Assembly (NCBI GenBank): GCA_021234155.1
Contig: JAJEKV010000108.1
Span: 2,124,050-2,188,049, forward strand
Reading direction: 5' to 3'
Length of the DNA stretch: 64,000 nt
Origin: Isoetes taiwanensis
Lineage: Eukaryota; Streptophyta; Lycopodiopsida; Isoetales; Isoetaceae
Each line of letters starts with the position of its first letter. Within the stretch, counting starts at the first letter, position 1. The translations under genes were made by a program, and so were the position numbers. Positions 1-11,809 of this stretch are shown here, piece by piece. The notes beneath the pieces are model-generated. The model was not told where the DNA came from, made no database searches, and worked only from the letters and a program-made list of their open reading frames with translations.

Positions 1-270
1 ATTAAAAATTGGCATGTTTCTTTTGGTATGATTTTGTGATTTAAACTCTGAGTTAGTAGATCCTCCATCATTTGTGCATTTTTAATTGGGTAATAATAAC
101 TGCAAAACCATTTTCATCCTCTAATTCAATATGATGCTTCTAGAGTTGCCATTTAGTGATTACTTCTTTGATGGCCCGCTCATTTTGAATTGGGATTTCG
201 ACATATGGACAACAATATTTCCCATGTTAATATTCCCTATGTTTTTAGGCACAAATCGGGCTAGGCGTGG

Positions 271-304
271 ACGTTAAAAAAAACTATTCTATTCTATTCT
301 ATTC
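271..304 (+). repeat. (TATTC)n tract after a GTTAAAA tail
   Basis: ACGTTAAAA is followed directly by CTATTC repeats. The same arrangement (GCGTTAAAA then TATTC or CTAT repeats) recurs near 41,580 and 47,350. This suggests the 3' end of a non-LTR retrotransposon family that terminates in short repeats. The element body upstream is not recognisable. Confidence 0.5.
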
Positions 305-460
305 CTGGTCAAACATAAATGCATTATTATGTTTTATAGTAGGGCCAGTTTTGGTCAGATTTATTGGGCGTGTACAGAGGTAAGCCGTAATCTATTTAGT
401 TTTGGTTGGATAATACTTTTGTTCACTCAACTCATGTCGATGTGAGATTGCAATGTTATA

Positions 461-612
461 AGATGCCAGAAAGCTTGAATAAATCCAGCATGGCGAATCT
501 CAGCTACCATATTACCCTGACCTCCATGGACAATTATGAAGGCAAGTTTTGAGATTTTGTTTGCTCAAGAGTACAGTATTTTATTCTCTATAAGCAGTGT
601 ACCATATAAAAC
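461..612 (+). repeat. Dispersed repeat, copy 1
   Basis: This stretch matches 2129-2282 over about 150 bases with many substitutions and small indels. Shared words include GATGCCA, AAAGCTTGA, CCAGCATGGC and CCTCCATGGACAATTAT. The family is unknown. Confidence 0.7.
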
Positions 613-651
613 AACACATCTAAGAATGCCCTAATTACCATTTGAAACAAT

Positions 652-680
652 GTATAGTAGAATAGAATAGAATAGTAGAA
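652..680 (-). repeat. (AGAAT)n microsatellite
   Basis: Repeated AGAAT units read as ATTCT on the minus strand. It may be the tail of a minus-strand copy of the same non-LTR family whose tails appear near 284 and 41,588. Confidence 0.5.
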
Positions 681-1205
681 GCTAGATGTTTGTTGTGATT
701 CTTTCTGGATATGAACCTTTCATATTTTAGCTCTTCGAATAACCAGAAATAAGAAGCTCAATTACAAATTATTGTTTACATGTCACATCTCTATGCTGGA
801 GTTGCATCTATTTTTTGAATATCGATCTTGGAATAATAAAATGTTATGATATGGTCTGAATGTTTGCGTTATTTGTCTACCCAGTCTTTGTTATTCATGA
901 TAGACCTGTAGTATAACCTTTGAACTGCTTCGCATATTGACGTGCCTTTGCAATAAAAAATGCAAACAATCAACATGTCATGAGTGCACATAGCACATGC
1001 TGGCTGAATATGATGTAATGCAAAAAGGCCATGACTTCTATTCTTTATGCCATGTTTTTCTATTAGCATTGATTTACGTTAAACATCCTTTATTCATCGT
1101 GCAGGCAGAAGACTTATCGTGCATTTTTTTTAGATGTTGCAGTATGCTTCTTTCTGTTGAGGTAGGTCTTATTTTCTGCTTCTCATGCTTGAGAATTCTG
1201 GTATG

Positions 1206-1405
1206 ATTTTCATTTTACTTTGCCGCTCACAGAATGCAGAATGTACATAAAGAAAGACCCCGTTTCTTTGAGCAAGTGGCAAGTGGCAATGGTCTTCAAA
1301 CTGGTGTAATTTTCATTTTACTTTACTGCTCACAGAATGCAGAATGTACATAAAGAAAGAACCCGTTCTTTGAGCAAGTGGCAAGTGGCAATGGTCTTCG
1401 AAGAT
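1206..1405 (+). repeat. Tandem duplication, about 103-bp period
   Basis: Two near-identical units start at 1206 and 1309. Each runs from ATTTTCATTTTACTTT to GGCAATGGTCTTC and contains an internal doublet CAAGTGGCAAGTGGC. No coding potential was seen. Confidence 0.85.
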
Positions 1406-2128
1406 ATGGGCCATCCTTCATTTTTTTATAGTTGGTATGCTACTACAAGGATCACATGCCAGCAATTCCATCATGTATACACAAAGCAAGAAATTTAATG
1501 TGATAATTGTGTAGACCTATTATGCTGGTTCACTAATATAATTGATAGATGGTGTATGATATGCTATTGTTACAGAATAGAAAGATACCAAATGTTTATA
1601 CCTCTTGGAACAGAGATTGGAAATATTATGTCTTGAGCTACACATGCTTTCAATCATTCTTATTATTATGCTTCCAATCATTCTTATTATTATGCTAACA
1701 ACATATGAGAAGGTCTTGCAGTGCATGTGCACAAAGGGTTGTCATGCTGCATTTTATATGGCAAACGTGACTGACATATTGCTGTACCAATTCAATAAAA
1801 TAACAACTTTACAAATAGCTGCATGGCCCATTTCTCTTCTAATGATGTAACACTTATGAGAACATACCATGCTAGCTAAAGTAGTCAGATGAAGTCTGCA
1901 GAGAAGACAAAAAGATCCTCGAAAATGCTTGCTGCTTATTTGAAGATGACTGTTGTTGCTTCAGACTGACAAGCCCAAAACTTTGTTCTCTATTTGTCCT
2001 TTGTAATTAATTAGAAGCATGTATTTATCAATGGCCATTGCAGGGCCATATGTTCTTATTTCTGCTTTGTTAAATAAGGTCCTCAACAATAACCTCAATG
2101 TAAGGACATTAGATGCATGTACATTTAT

Positions 2129-2282
2129 CTAATGGATGCCAAAAAGCTTGAGAAAACCCAGCATGGCTATTCTGAGCTACCACATTACCCTGGCCTCCAT
2201 GGACAATTATCATGGCAGGTTTTGACTTTCTGTTTGCTGCAGAGTACAGTAATTTATAAGCAATATTGGCCATATGAAATAA
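2129..2282 (+). repeat. Dispersed repeat, copy 2
   Basis: Diverged second copy of the sequence at 461-612, in the same orientation and about 1.7 kb downstream. The spacing would also fit a segmental tandem duplication with an unrelated middle. Confidence 0.7.
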
Positions 2283-2584
2283 AGCTCGACAATTTCTTCA
2301 AATTAGGTTCTAAAGTTCCAAGCGCCATAGTATTATCACTATGGGTGTTCATGTATCCACATTTAGGCAATATGAACAATAAGATGCTGGTATCTAAAAA
2401 AAATACTAGGTGGCACCTTGAAGATGCTTTGAAGTTATAGGCTAGATTCAATGTAGTATAGTTTATCCATTAGTTCACATTCTTAAAGATGCTTATATGC
2501 CAACATCTAAATACAATAAACAAATCATAGCTTCTTGAACTTCATCACAAGTACTCATGTATGCCAACATTTAAATGAGATGAG

Positions 2585-2705
2585 CGAATGATAACATCAT
2601 GAACTTTACAGAAACAAAATGTGGTGCAATTTCAAACTATCCTTTAAAATGATGACATCATGAAGTTTACAAAAACATAACGTGGTGCAATATCAAGTAT
2701 TCTTT
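2585..2705 (+). repeat. Diverged tandem duplication, about 63-bp period
   Basis: Two units both read ATGA(T/A)A/GACATCATGAA followed by TTTACA and a GTGGTGCAAT box. They differ by scattered substitutions. No gene was seen. Confidence 0.65.
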
Positions 2706-3187
2706 TTCCCTAATGGAAGTCACATCCCTCTATTTCTTTAGCTCTTTGGGAACTACCTTCCTTAAAAGATTTAATCAAGCTTTTCAGTAATTACACTTTC
2801 ATGCGCAGAAGCAAGTTGAAAAAAAACTTCAAGTAGTGGAAACACTTAACGGATGATAGTTAGAGCTATTAAATTAAATATTTGATTTCCTTGCAGGGCA
2901 TAGACTAAGGTAGGTCACAAACATGAAAATGCTTTTAAATCATTTGATGCCCTGCATCCACAAAAGGCATTCTAGAATAATGTCACTGTTATATTTATTG
3001 CATGTCTCTCCTTCACATGATCTCATCGAATGATCTAAACAATGCCCATATGAATATAGAGCCTATTTGTTTCTACAATATCCAAAAGTTCACTCAAGAC
3101 CTGAACAAAGGACCCTTGCCCCCACCAAGGCACATTGGTCGTTCTAACCAACAATGAAACAACCGGCTCTTTAAATTGTTAGTAAAG

Positions 3188-3214
3188 CCCGGCAACGCCG
3201 GGTACTATAACTAG
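3188..3214 (+). mobile_element. Helitron-like 3' terminus
   Basis: A perfect 6-bp stem CCCGGC/GCCGGG with an AAC loop (3188-3202) is followed 8 bases later by CTAG (3211-3214) and then T. Helitrons are known to end in a GC-rich hairpin about 10 bases before a terminal CTRR and to insert between A and T. The 5' TC end and any Rep/helicase gene were not found, so this would be a non-autonomous element or a remnant. It lies 33 bases beyond the 3' end of the SDR coding region, so the SDR 3' UTR may run into it. Confidence 0.55.
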
Positions 3215-3247
3215 TAATTCTTATAGCTCAAACATTTGTCAGCAAGA

Positions 3248-5506
3248 TTAGATTTTTTTAATAGCAACTAGATGCTTGCTGAGTTCCCAAATTTTTCCAG
3301 CAAGATTTAGATCATTTGCATGCTTGCTCGGTGTTGTATCACTGCAATTAACAAAATACCTTCCAGAAATCCCTTGTAAGCTTGGGTGAATTGCCACATA
3401 ACAAGTTGTTGCAGCACCCTGTTAAATCATCGAAACGGTCTTTTAACTCTTATTCACGAGTATATCCTACAGATGATTCTTTCCATACTTACTTGTGGAA
3501 TATTCTTGAGGAATATTGACATTAATGAATAAACACCTGCGACAATACGCGACTGTTATGACATTCATTTTAACAGATATGATAATGATATAGATAAAAA
3601 AACTTACAGGAGGCTCCTGGGATGTAATTAGAAACAATATTTGTATGTATATCACCTGGATGCAAAGCATTTATTGTGACATTGGCACCTTGTTCCTACA
3701 ACACATGAATTTCATTTAGACGTAAAAATTGAAGCAATAATTTACTTTCTATCAAAGTAGTACCTTAAGGCGCCTTGAAAGTGCTTTAGAATGCAATATG
3801 ATGGCCAACTTAGATTGTCCATACACATAGAGAACACCATAAATGCTGCAAGAAAGATAAATATCTTCATCAAGGAGGTTTTACATGTTGAATTATGGTG
3901 TATAATATAATCCACTAGATAGTTATACGGGTGCAGATTATAATTATGGGCTATGACAAGAGTATACATGGAAGGACACATGTATTAAACATGTGGGTAG
4001 TGAGGATTGTACAACACAGTAAGCAAGTATGAGCACCACGATGTGGTTATGTGAAAGAATGACATGTGATTCTAGACTTAGGATTGGCTACATCAAGAAA
4101 AGTTAGGAGGTAAATCCATGGTGGGGGTAGAGAAATTCAAGAAAATATAACATCATCACAGTGGAAGGGGTGTTCCTTGGTAGGCATCCTTATAAAGGGG
4201 GGTTTGTCCCGCTTCAAAAATGCGGATGATGTTCCACTACTATAAAGGTGAATCCCATGGCATCGTCATAAAGTATCCAAAACCCATATATGCAATGTGA
4301 GGAAATGACATAATATGACAACTTGCCCTCAACATAGCAAGTTTCTATCCTTGTAAACTACACCATAATAAGTAACACACATCTACGTTTGCTATTGCTA
4401 ATACGAGTTTCTTCTATTTTTGTAAGAAAATTTGTTGCTGCTTTACTTAGAAAGAGCTTTTACATATTGAAAATATAAACCTAATAGATATTATTCCAGT
4501 TTGGCAATTACTCACATAAACATCTTAACATTAATGTATAATTATATCTTTAAAGTAATGTTTTCATACGATTTTACAACTATTTATGTGTTACACTAGA
4601 TAGAGTACACCATGAAAGACATACCTTCTAATACCAATAGTCGAATATTTCCAGTTGTTCTTGTTTAAATATTCAAAGTCTATTCCTTTTACTATCTTAT
4701 GCAGTTTTGACGACACATTGACAATTCTTCCTTCTATGCCACTCTCCTTTGCAGTATTGATCATAGTATCGAGAAGCAAATCCGTAAGAAGAAAATGCCC
4801 TTGAGAGACAAATTTAAAATTCAAGTGTTATGACATATATTTGTTTTTTAAATGTGTAAACAAATATTAGCGTGTTTAATGAATCTCACCAAGATAGTTC
4901 GTTGCAAATGTCAGTTCAATACCATCCTCAGATTGCTTATAACCGCTATGAGCAATACCGGCATTATTTCTGCAAAAATAATTAATCACAACACCTAATG
5001 ATAAAAATCAGAGAAACTTCAAGAAGAAACTAAAAACCCACATCAAGATATTAAGTGGTAGATTCAAAGAAATGAAATCTTTGGCAAATTGGCGAACTGA
5101 AGATAGAGAGCTAAGGTCCAGCTTAAGAACAATAATCCGGCCGCTGGGAACCTGCTCCAGAATAGAGCTCTTGGCAGCCTCTGCAAATTTGAGATTTCTA
5201 CATGCGAGGATAACCTGGGCACCTCTTTTTGCCATAACTCTGGCGGTCTCAAATCCAATACCAGCATTGGCTCCTAATAAAAAACGACAAAGAGAACTGA
5301 ATTGATTTTTTTTTTTCTTGTGAGAGAGAACTAATTTGAATGAGAGATAGATAGGTTAGCAAGGAAAAAGAAGAGATACCAGTTATTACAATTGTATAAG
5401 AATGGAGGTCCATGTCTCCAACTACCTCTTCAGCTGTGGAACTAGACGAGAAGCCTGAAGGCGCCATAGCCAAAAGCTCTGTAATGGGTAGGAAATGTAC
5501 CAGCAT
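3248..5506 (-). CDS. Short-chain dehydrogenase/reductase (TIC32 / retinol dehydrogenase-like)
   Basis: NAD(P)-dependent oxidoreductase of the classical SDR fold; the substrate cannot be read from sequence. Eight exons by eye: 5506-5380, 5273-5042, 4969-4890, 4799-4625, 3845-3764, 3695-3608, 3536-3493, 3418-3248. All joins are GT-AG and in frame, giving about 332 aa, a normal length for plant TIC32-like SDRs. The cofactor motif TGANAGIG lies near residues 42-49 and is split by intron 1. NNAGIA, the VSS serine and the YGQSK catalytic Tyr/Lys follow in order. The C-terminal part [12 protein letters not shown] is typical of the plant group. The N-terminus contains [12 protein letters not shown], as in TIC32 homologues; a second Met at residue 14 could also start. 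The exon 4/5 junction adds about ten residues before YGQSK compared with relatives, so that boundary is the least certain. The gene looks intact. Confidence 0.85.
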
Positions 5507-7239
5507 AGAAGCACTCGATCGTAATTTGCAGCCTCAATATGGCTTGCTAATAAGCCCCAAACGGCCAAGTGCATGACTCTTTAATTTATGAACGCCAAGT
5601 GCATGATTCTTTTTATGAACACCGATAATTTGGTTGTTGGAGTAGCTAGATTTGGTCGTTGAGCTGTTGGATAGGATTGTTACAGCCAAGCCAAAAATCA
5701 ATAACTACAAACACATTTAGCATAAAGGAATGGTTATGTGTGCCCATTTGGATGTCCCACAATGTCACCTAAAGCGACATTTCATTATTTTTTTTGTCCT
5801 TTATGTTAGAGGCGAAATGGGTAAATTGAAAACATGGTATAAAATTTGTTCCTTCTCTTGTGCTGTTGCCAAACATTTATTATTAGAAGGGGGGTAACGG
5901 TGAATTGGATGAGAAACAAAAATCTATGACGAAATTTACAGAAACCTTAATGAAGTACTTTTGTCGCAAACATTATAACCCAATAAGAAATCCGAGAGCA
6001 TCTCAGCGAAGTCAATGCCTTCTTTGACAACTTTAAATGACGATGATGATATTTTAATGGCGGGAAGCCATAGCTTATAAGACAATTTACAACACACCCA
6101 GATGGGTCCTGCCCCCACCAATATACATGGCTAACCTGGGTCTTTCTCCCACCAACTTTACAACGATGCATGGCCATTTTCATAACGAGGCATTGAACTG
6201 TGACCTTGTGTATAAGGATCTTAGTATTTGAAACTTGGATGGGGTAAAACAAAAGACTGTGGCCAACAAGGGAAGGTGCATGACTGGTCCTTTCACATCA
6301 CACTAGTCTGTCAAAATTTGGCGATATGACGTGACAGTGATGGGATGAGTGTTTGAGCACTTGTAAATAAATAGATAGATAATATTTTTACGCAATGCTA
6401 CATTGACAGCATCCACGAGGACATCTATGTAAAAGTAGCATCTATGTATAAGAAGTGGAGAAAACAATGGCTATAAACCTTTAGTTTTCGTGAACGTTAA
6501 AATTTAATTTGAGTTAATTCAACAAATCCCCCTCGCCAGTTGAGTGATTGAAAAAGTGGGGGTTACCACCAGGGTTGCCCTTAAGGCCAAATTTGTCTAA
6601 GCATAATTTAGAAGGTTAGGCGAATAATAGAGTTGCAAGATTAGTTGTTTTCTAGACATGAATGTTTTTTATAGAAATCTAGGCGAATCATGGCCAATAT
6701 TATTTTGCCAAGATTTAAATGTCCTTATTTTCCAAATGCAATTTCTGTGGTGAAATTTTATTCACAACTTAATACCACAACGTAACCTTTGCATGATGCA
6801 ATACCACAACTTAACCTTTGCAAATGAGGACGTGGCTTATCTTTGTAGATAAAACAAATCTATTAAAAGGGAGGTCTGTAAAAAAATCTTAGAAGTATTT
6901 GAAACACAATAGTTACAAAAATAACTCTTAAAATTATCATATGTACCTGGATGGATATGGAGAATAGATTAGGTTACGAAGAAAGCCTGAAATATTAGGC
7001 GATTCCTTAAGAAATCTTTGTGAAGGAGGGTAGAGGATAAGGCGAATCCATAGTTATGATGCTTAGTGGATGTGGCGAATTTTCAAGTGGAGTGAGATTT
7101 GTTTGTAGAAAAGTTGGCTAATTTTATTTTTTTCCATCTATAACGGGCCCTACTAAATCATAGTGTCAAAATCGATACCCTTAAAAAATAGCCTTTTTGA
7201 CGAACTTTCGTCCTTAACGGCTACCCTGGTTACCACCAA
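5507..7239. other. Intergenic region upstream of the SDR gene
   Basis: Contains the presumed SDR promoter (5507 to about 5800) with no motif I would name, and then unrecognised AT-rich DNA. One dispersed repeat copy is annotated within it. No gene is supported. Confidence 0.5.
6070..6245 (-). repeat. Dispersed repeat with GGGGCAGGACCCAT core (minus copy)
   Basis: The reverse complement matches 32,905-33,030. Shared words include CAATGCCTCGTT, CCATGCATC, TTGTAAAGTTGGTG and GGGGCAGGACCCAT. Family unknown; a small non-autonomous element is plausible. Confidence 0.6.
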
Positions 7240-10200
7240 TTGGTCGTCTTAATTTCAGATTTGACTCTAGGGACCGCTGGTAGAAAAAACACAGTTTATA
7301 TGAATTCTCTAATCTGGTACAGGGGCAAATTTTCTGGTTATATCTCAAAGTGTTTTTCCAACCCTAGTTTTAACGGTCGTTGTGCGGTAGTGTCGGTGTG
7401 GTACCAATCTCCATACCCGTTTAGGTTAAAAGAGCTAAACCTCGGTGGCGCCTGGTCTGGTGTGTCGGTGCCGCCTGCCGAAGATGGAGATGAAAGTAAG
7501 GGCCTGGCAGCATGTAGAAATAATGAAAATGCAGGGGTAGAGTTTTTTTTGGTGCAGGCAGAGGAATTTGCAAGGTCAAAAAAGGGACGCTAAGGAACCA
7601 GTTTGATGGGCATAAAATGTTTGCAGAAAGTAGAGAACAGTTCGGATAATGCACAGGTCATGTGTTTTGTTTCTGATGAAGGAGCTTCTGATAAGGAAGG
7701 CTTTTGTGGGCACGTTGGAATTTCAGAATTGATTGCGGAAGGTTTTGGCAACTAGGTATTTTTATCTGATCCATTCAGTTATATCAAGGATAGTACTAGA
7801 ACAGGAGCTCAAAACGAAAATGTTTTCTTGGGAACGAGGAGATACCGTGCATAGGGTTTCTACACCGAGCCCATAATTCCAATTGTTAAAGCTAACAGAA
7901 TGTGCGTTTGCGTATTTTTTATATGAATAGAAATATATGTTTCTTGCTTATTTCCGCTTATAGTGAAGAAATATTAGAGAAACTAGTGTTCATGACAGTA
8001 CATTATTCTGCAGGAGAGTTTATTTTGTATCAGCATTGCTACCTATGGTTTACGCCAGATAAGATCTCCTCTATCAGGCTTCCATGTTGGTTTGAGACAG
8101 AGCAGTTCCCCCCCGACATGCTTAATGTAGAATTTCCTGTAGTTATAGCTAATTTATTGGGAAGATATATCACTCATTTTATATTTGTAGCAATTGCAGC
8201 AGGTGAAGGAATTCTTATATTCACTGTGACATGTTCTGTTCTCTTTTCAAGCTGAAATTATCAAACGGAATTGAAAGGTTTGGAAGACTTTTCTGTGAGG
8301 AACCAGTGATAATAAGTTGGTTCTGATACAAGAAGATAATATATGGCTACGGAATCTAACTCCTGTGCACTAAGCAAAGAAAACGATTTGGTAGTTAAAG
8401 GATGAGAAACAGTATCCACAGACATTTGCTACCTCCAACAGTGAAGGGGATTTGTAGTGGTGGAAAAAGGCAAGGGTTCAAATGTACAAAAAGAAGTGAG
8501 CAAAGACTTTGCTAACTCTGCGGTGGAAAATAGAATTGAGATAGAAAATGGAGATGCAATGTGCATCGATGCTTCAATTAATAGTGACACTGCGCTCATT
8601 GGGGATATTCTAATTCTTTGTCATAAGAAATAGATGGGCAGATCTTGACATAGAGAATGATTTGTTCAATGAAAATAATGGAAGGAATGAAGCTTCTATG
8701 CAGAATGGGTGAAAAGATGAAATTAGAAGTATTGTTATTCCTGCAATAGCAGAGGATAGTTTGAAGGATGGCCTCCTTACCTTACCTCAGTCTGCTGCTA
8801 AAAAGAAGGTTGTGTTGGAAGAAGCTGCTATGGTAGAAAAGAAGCCGCAGTGCTAGAAAATGGATATGTGGTTTGTATAGATACACCAGTTATCATTTTT
8901 GGTATTCTTTATGTAAAAGAATATCTCCGTCCACTATAACAACAGTCCTAAAAGGAAAGAACCTTCTTCAATATTTTTTTTTTTTCTTTTTGTTTATTTT
9001 TCTGCCTAATTACCATAAGTGTTTCTAGATTACATGGCCGGAATGGGGCCCTCGACAAACGTTCATGAACATGGTCATTGTGTCTGTCGGTAAGTCATTG
9101 TGTCTGGGGATGATTGGCAGGGCATAAGTCGGTATCTGTCTATGGGGAATAGTTACTTGGGAAGTTATAGTTAGACCTAGGGGCTAACATAGGATATTAT
9201 ACTGGATTTCCTTAGGTAAGGAAAGGGGAATATATAGTACTACTAGTTTGCTGGCTATATGAATCATGGTGCTGGATTTGTGGATCTGCAATTGCTTAAA
9301 TTTTTTTTGGACTTGAATCATACTCGGAAAGGAGAAGTTCAATTTAAGGGTTCTTTGAAAAAGTGCAAAGAACACTTGAACAAATGTGCCTTTGGGAGTA
9401 CTGTGCGAGAAATTCTTTATTGGAGCAGGCGCTCTTGGAAGGAACAAGTTCATTGGAAAAGTTCAAAGAACATTTGAACAAATGGTCCTTAAAAGTATAA
9501 TGTCTGTGCGATCAAGAACTGTAGTTTTATAACATAAGATTTATGAAGCTGTTTTGGGGTATTCGTATAGGAATACATATAAAAGTGATGCTGGCATCTA
9601 GGTTATGAAAAAAAGTAATATATTTTCATTTTGAAGGTGCAGCTGCAGATAAAGGAGCGCGTGTGCCCTAGGCATACGACGATCAGTATGCCTTTGGATT
9701 CAGGTTCTGTGGAGACTGATAATTCCCCTGCTATGCCTAATCTTGCCATGCCTAATCTTGCCATGCCTAGTCTTGCAATGAATTGGGAGGCAATCGATGT
9801 CAAAGACGTTAGGACTGTCAGGCTAATATGTTTCACTTAGTTTTTTTGATGCCCTTTCGTCATTTTGTGATAGAAGCGTGCGGTTGGTGCTGTTGCTCTT
9901 GAGAGGGGTCTTCTGCAGACCACCTTCATGTGCAAGTTGTGCTAAGAGCTCGCTATAAGACACCAAGGGCCTTGAATGAGGCTATTAAGAGGGATTTTAA
10001 TTGGCTTTCTAAGCTAGTCGGTATTGTTTTAGTGTACAAAGCGCTGAAAAGAACACGTTACACTGCTTTGAGGGCATGTTAGGGTATAGTATGAAAGACA
10101 TAGGTAAGGTGCACTATTCTTGCCACCTCTATAACGTATATGAATCCATGATTGAGAAGAGGAAGGATCTCTATCTAAGATGGGGTGCTGGGATCACAAA

Positions 10201-10380
10201 AGACCTGTATGTTTTGGACAACAGGAACCTATTGAATAAGGTAGCACATTTTATATTTTATCACGGTGACTGTAGACTCACTCTTAGTCTGATGTTTATT
10301 ATTTGTAGGATGCTCGAGAGTGGAAAGTACATCTTGAGCAGCAACTGGATCATTTCCTTTCAACATTGCTCATGTAAATG
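7240..10380 (+). pseudogene. Decayed coding-like region, unrecognised
   Basis: Several open stretches lie on the plus strand (7240-7593, 7902-8255, 9259-9477, 10076-10381), separated by stops. The intervening text still reads like protein in short runs, for example an acidic, lysine-rich run near 8461-8600. No domain is recognisable and the frames do not join cleanly. Around 9330-9500 two diverged copies of a GTGCAAAGAACACTTGAACAAA-type unit follow each other. This may be an old gene or transposon remnant; the function is unknown. Confidence 0.25.
9726..9780 (+). repeat. 15-bp tandem repeat, about 3.5 units
   Basis: ATGCCTAATCTTGCC-type units repeat with single changes. Because 15 is a multiple of three, the open frame across it reads MPNLA in series. 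No protein family is implied. Confidence 0.8.
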
Positions 10381-10466
10381 AGCACAGAGTTCGTGCTAGC
10401 TGAAGAGTTCTCTTGGACCCGCCCACTGCATGCCATCTGATGTCAGCTTGCAGGGCAGGGATAAGT

Positions 10467-10990
10467 TCAATACTTCGTACGTTTTATACGTAATAGTATT
10501 ATTTGTATGATACGACACAAATTTGTCGTATAATACGTAAAAAATACGACAAGAAACAATTCTAACGGCGGAAGATTTTCGCGTACGCGAAAAGAACTAA
10601 AGCGCGTACGCGAAACAACGAAAACGGCGTACACGAAACAATTTTTTTTTTGCATACGCGCTTTATACTGTTTCGATCGCGTGGGTGTATTTTTTTTTCG
10701 CGTACGAATTTAAATTTGAAAATCACGTACGCAAAACCTTCTAAATCGCGTATGCAAAACAGTATAAAGCGCGTACAAGTTTTTTTTTCGTGTACGTGGT
10801 TTTTACTGTTTTGCGTACGCGAAAAAACTTTCGTGTACGAGGTTTAGAAGATTTCGCGTATGCGAATTTTTTTTTTCCGACTGACGATTAAAAAATACAT
10901 AACAACGTTTTTTTTTTCCTAAAAAAATACGTGTTTTTTTAATTTTATACATCAGGAATTTAGATTTCGTACGTAGGGTATATCTGTGAA
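10467..10990. repeat. CGTACG-rich fold-back repeat block
   Basis: Many copies of a CGCGTACGCGAAA-like word occur in both orientations. GCGCTTTATACTGTTT near 10,668 is the reverse complement of AAACAGTATAAAGCGC near 10,756. CGCGTATGC next to TTCTAAAT near 10,740 is mirrored by TTTAGAAG...CGCGTATGC near 10,845. ATACGACA/TGTCGTAT forms a further palindrome near 10,510. Homopolymer T runs separate the units. The block is CpG-rich within AT-rich surroundings. It sits just outside the left end of the TIR element at 11,078. It could be a fold-back/MITE-type element or a protein-binding array. Confidence 0.7.
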
Positions 10991-11019
10991 GCGGAATATA
11001 TAATGTTGCCTAATTGTGG

Positions 11020-11079
11020 ACGCATCAATGGTTTTCCAATCGCAACCCATTGATGCGTTAGCATCTTGTTTTGGGTTGC
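11020..11079. repeat. Nested hairpins beside the left TIR
   Basis: ACGCATCAATGG (11,020-11,031) and CCATTGATGCGT (11,047-11,058) form a perfect 12-bp stem. GCAACCCA (11,042-11,049) and TGGGTTGC (11,072-11,079) form a second, overlapping 8-bp stem that ends inside the TIR. The two stems are mutually exclusive in part. Confidence 0.75.
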
Positions 11080-11110
11080 ATTAGAGGAAAATTGAGATCA
11101 GCTTTTGTCC
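11078..11110 (+). repeat. Left terminal inverted repeat (33 bp)
   Basis: Starts GCATTAGAGGAAAA and ends CTTTTGTCC. It matches the reverse complement of 19,793-19,825 except at positions 15 and 24. Confidence 0.75.
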
Positions 11111-11432
11111 CTATAAGGAAAATGCCACGTCATTTTTTTCCATTTTCCATGTCATCCTTCTTATGTAGTTAATGCAAAATAAATACCATTTTTTACTCAA
11201 CAACTCAACAACCTATGTATTTAATATACCTAACTTAATCCATTTATTTAATGCTTTTCGTTAACCCTCTTCGTAACACATTATTATCCACGTTTGCTAG
11301 AAATATCAAAGCTATGAGACCTCGATTTCTATCTATCCATGAATTGCCTTCGCGCTAAAGCACAATTGTCTCTCAAATTCGAATTCAAAATTGCTCTTCT
11401 AAATTTGAACCTCCAAAAAACGAATTAGAAAC

Positions 11433-11777
11433 ATGGCGCCGAGCCTCCAAAACCGGAATTCAAATATGGCGCCTCCCTGGTTGCATGGAATTTTGAAGGT
11501 TCAACTCCTTCGATTGAAAGCTTTCCATTCTATTCTAACTCAAGTTCATGTTTTCACAATGACAGAAATTAGAATCCCTTTGCCATCTAAAGATTATGCA
11601 CCAGTTTGGTGCAGGAAAGGAGGTGGATTGAAGCAAAAAGTGGACGAGAACCTGCTAAGAATTCTAGGTGCAAAGCATGCAGATATATGGGCAAGAGGAG
11701 ATATATATCCACGGGATCCTATCACCGCCAATTTCCTAAATTCAACTCGTAAGTGCTTTGGTGAAGTTTTGTTGTGA
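11433..11777 (+). CDS. Hypothetical leader ORF of the TIR element
   Basis: A 114-codon open frame begins just inside the left TIR. It contains a DYAPVWCRKGGGLKQKVDENLLRILG stretch with protein-like composition, here split for reference as residues about 56-82. A GTAAGT donor at 11,749 suggests it may be the first exon of the transposase gene. The phase does not join cleanly to the AG at about 11,832, so I leave it separate. No family was recognised. Confidence 0.35.
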   Translation: MAPSLQNRNSNMAPPWLHGILKVQLLRLKAFHSILTQVHVFTMTEIRIPLPSKDYAPVWCRKGGGLKQKVDENLLRILGAKHADIWARGDIYPRDPITANFLNSTRKCFGEVLL

Positions 11778-11809
11778 AGGCGCATCCGGTTTGCTAGGAT
11801 CGTGAGAAT

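Larger units (their letters stand above)
1..3187. other. Intergenic, repeat-derived DNA
   Basis: No gene was recognised. Short open frames here have no recognisable domain and are interrupted within 200-300 bases. The stretch is AT-rich and holds a pentanucleotide microsatellite on each strand, two diverged copies of one dispersed sequence and two local tandem duplications, listed separately. It ends at a Helitron-like terminus, so part of it may be the body of a non-autonomous Helitron. Confidence 0.6.

Noticed and set aside
6849-6900. TCTATTAAAAGGGAGG as a Helitron 5' end
   Set aside because: It lies downstream of the only Helitron-like 3' end and in the same orientation, so it cannot be its partner; no matching 3' end was found to the right.
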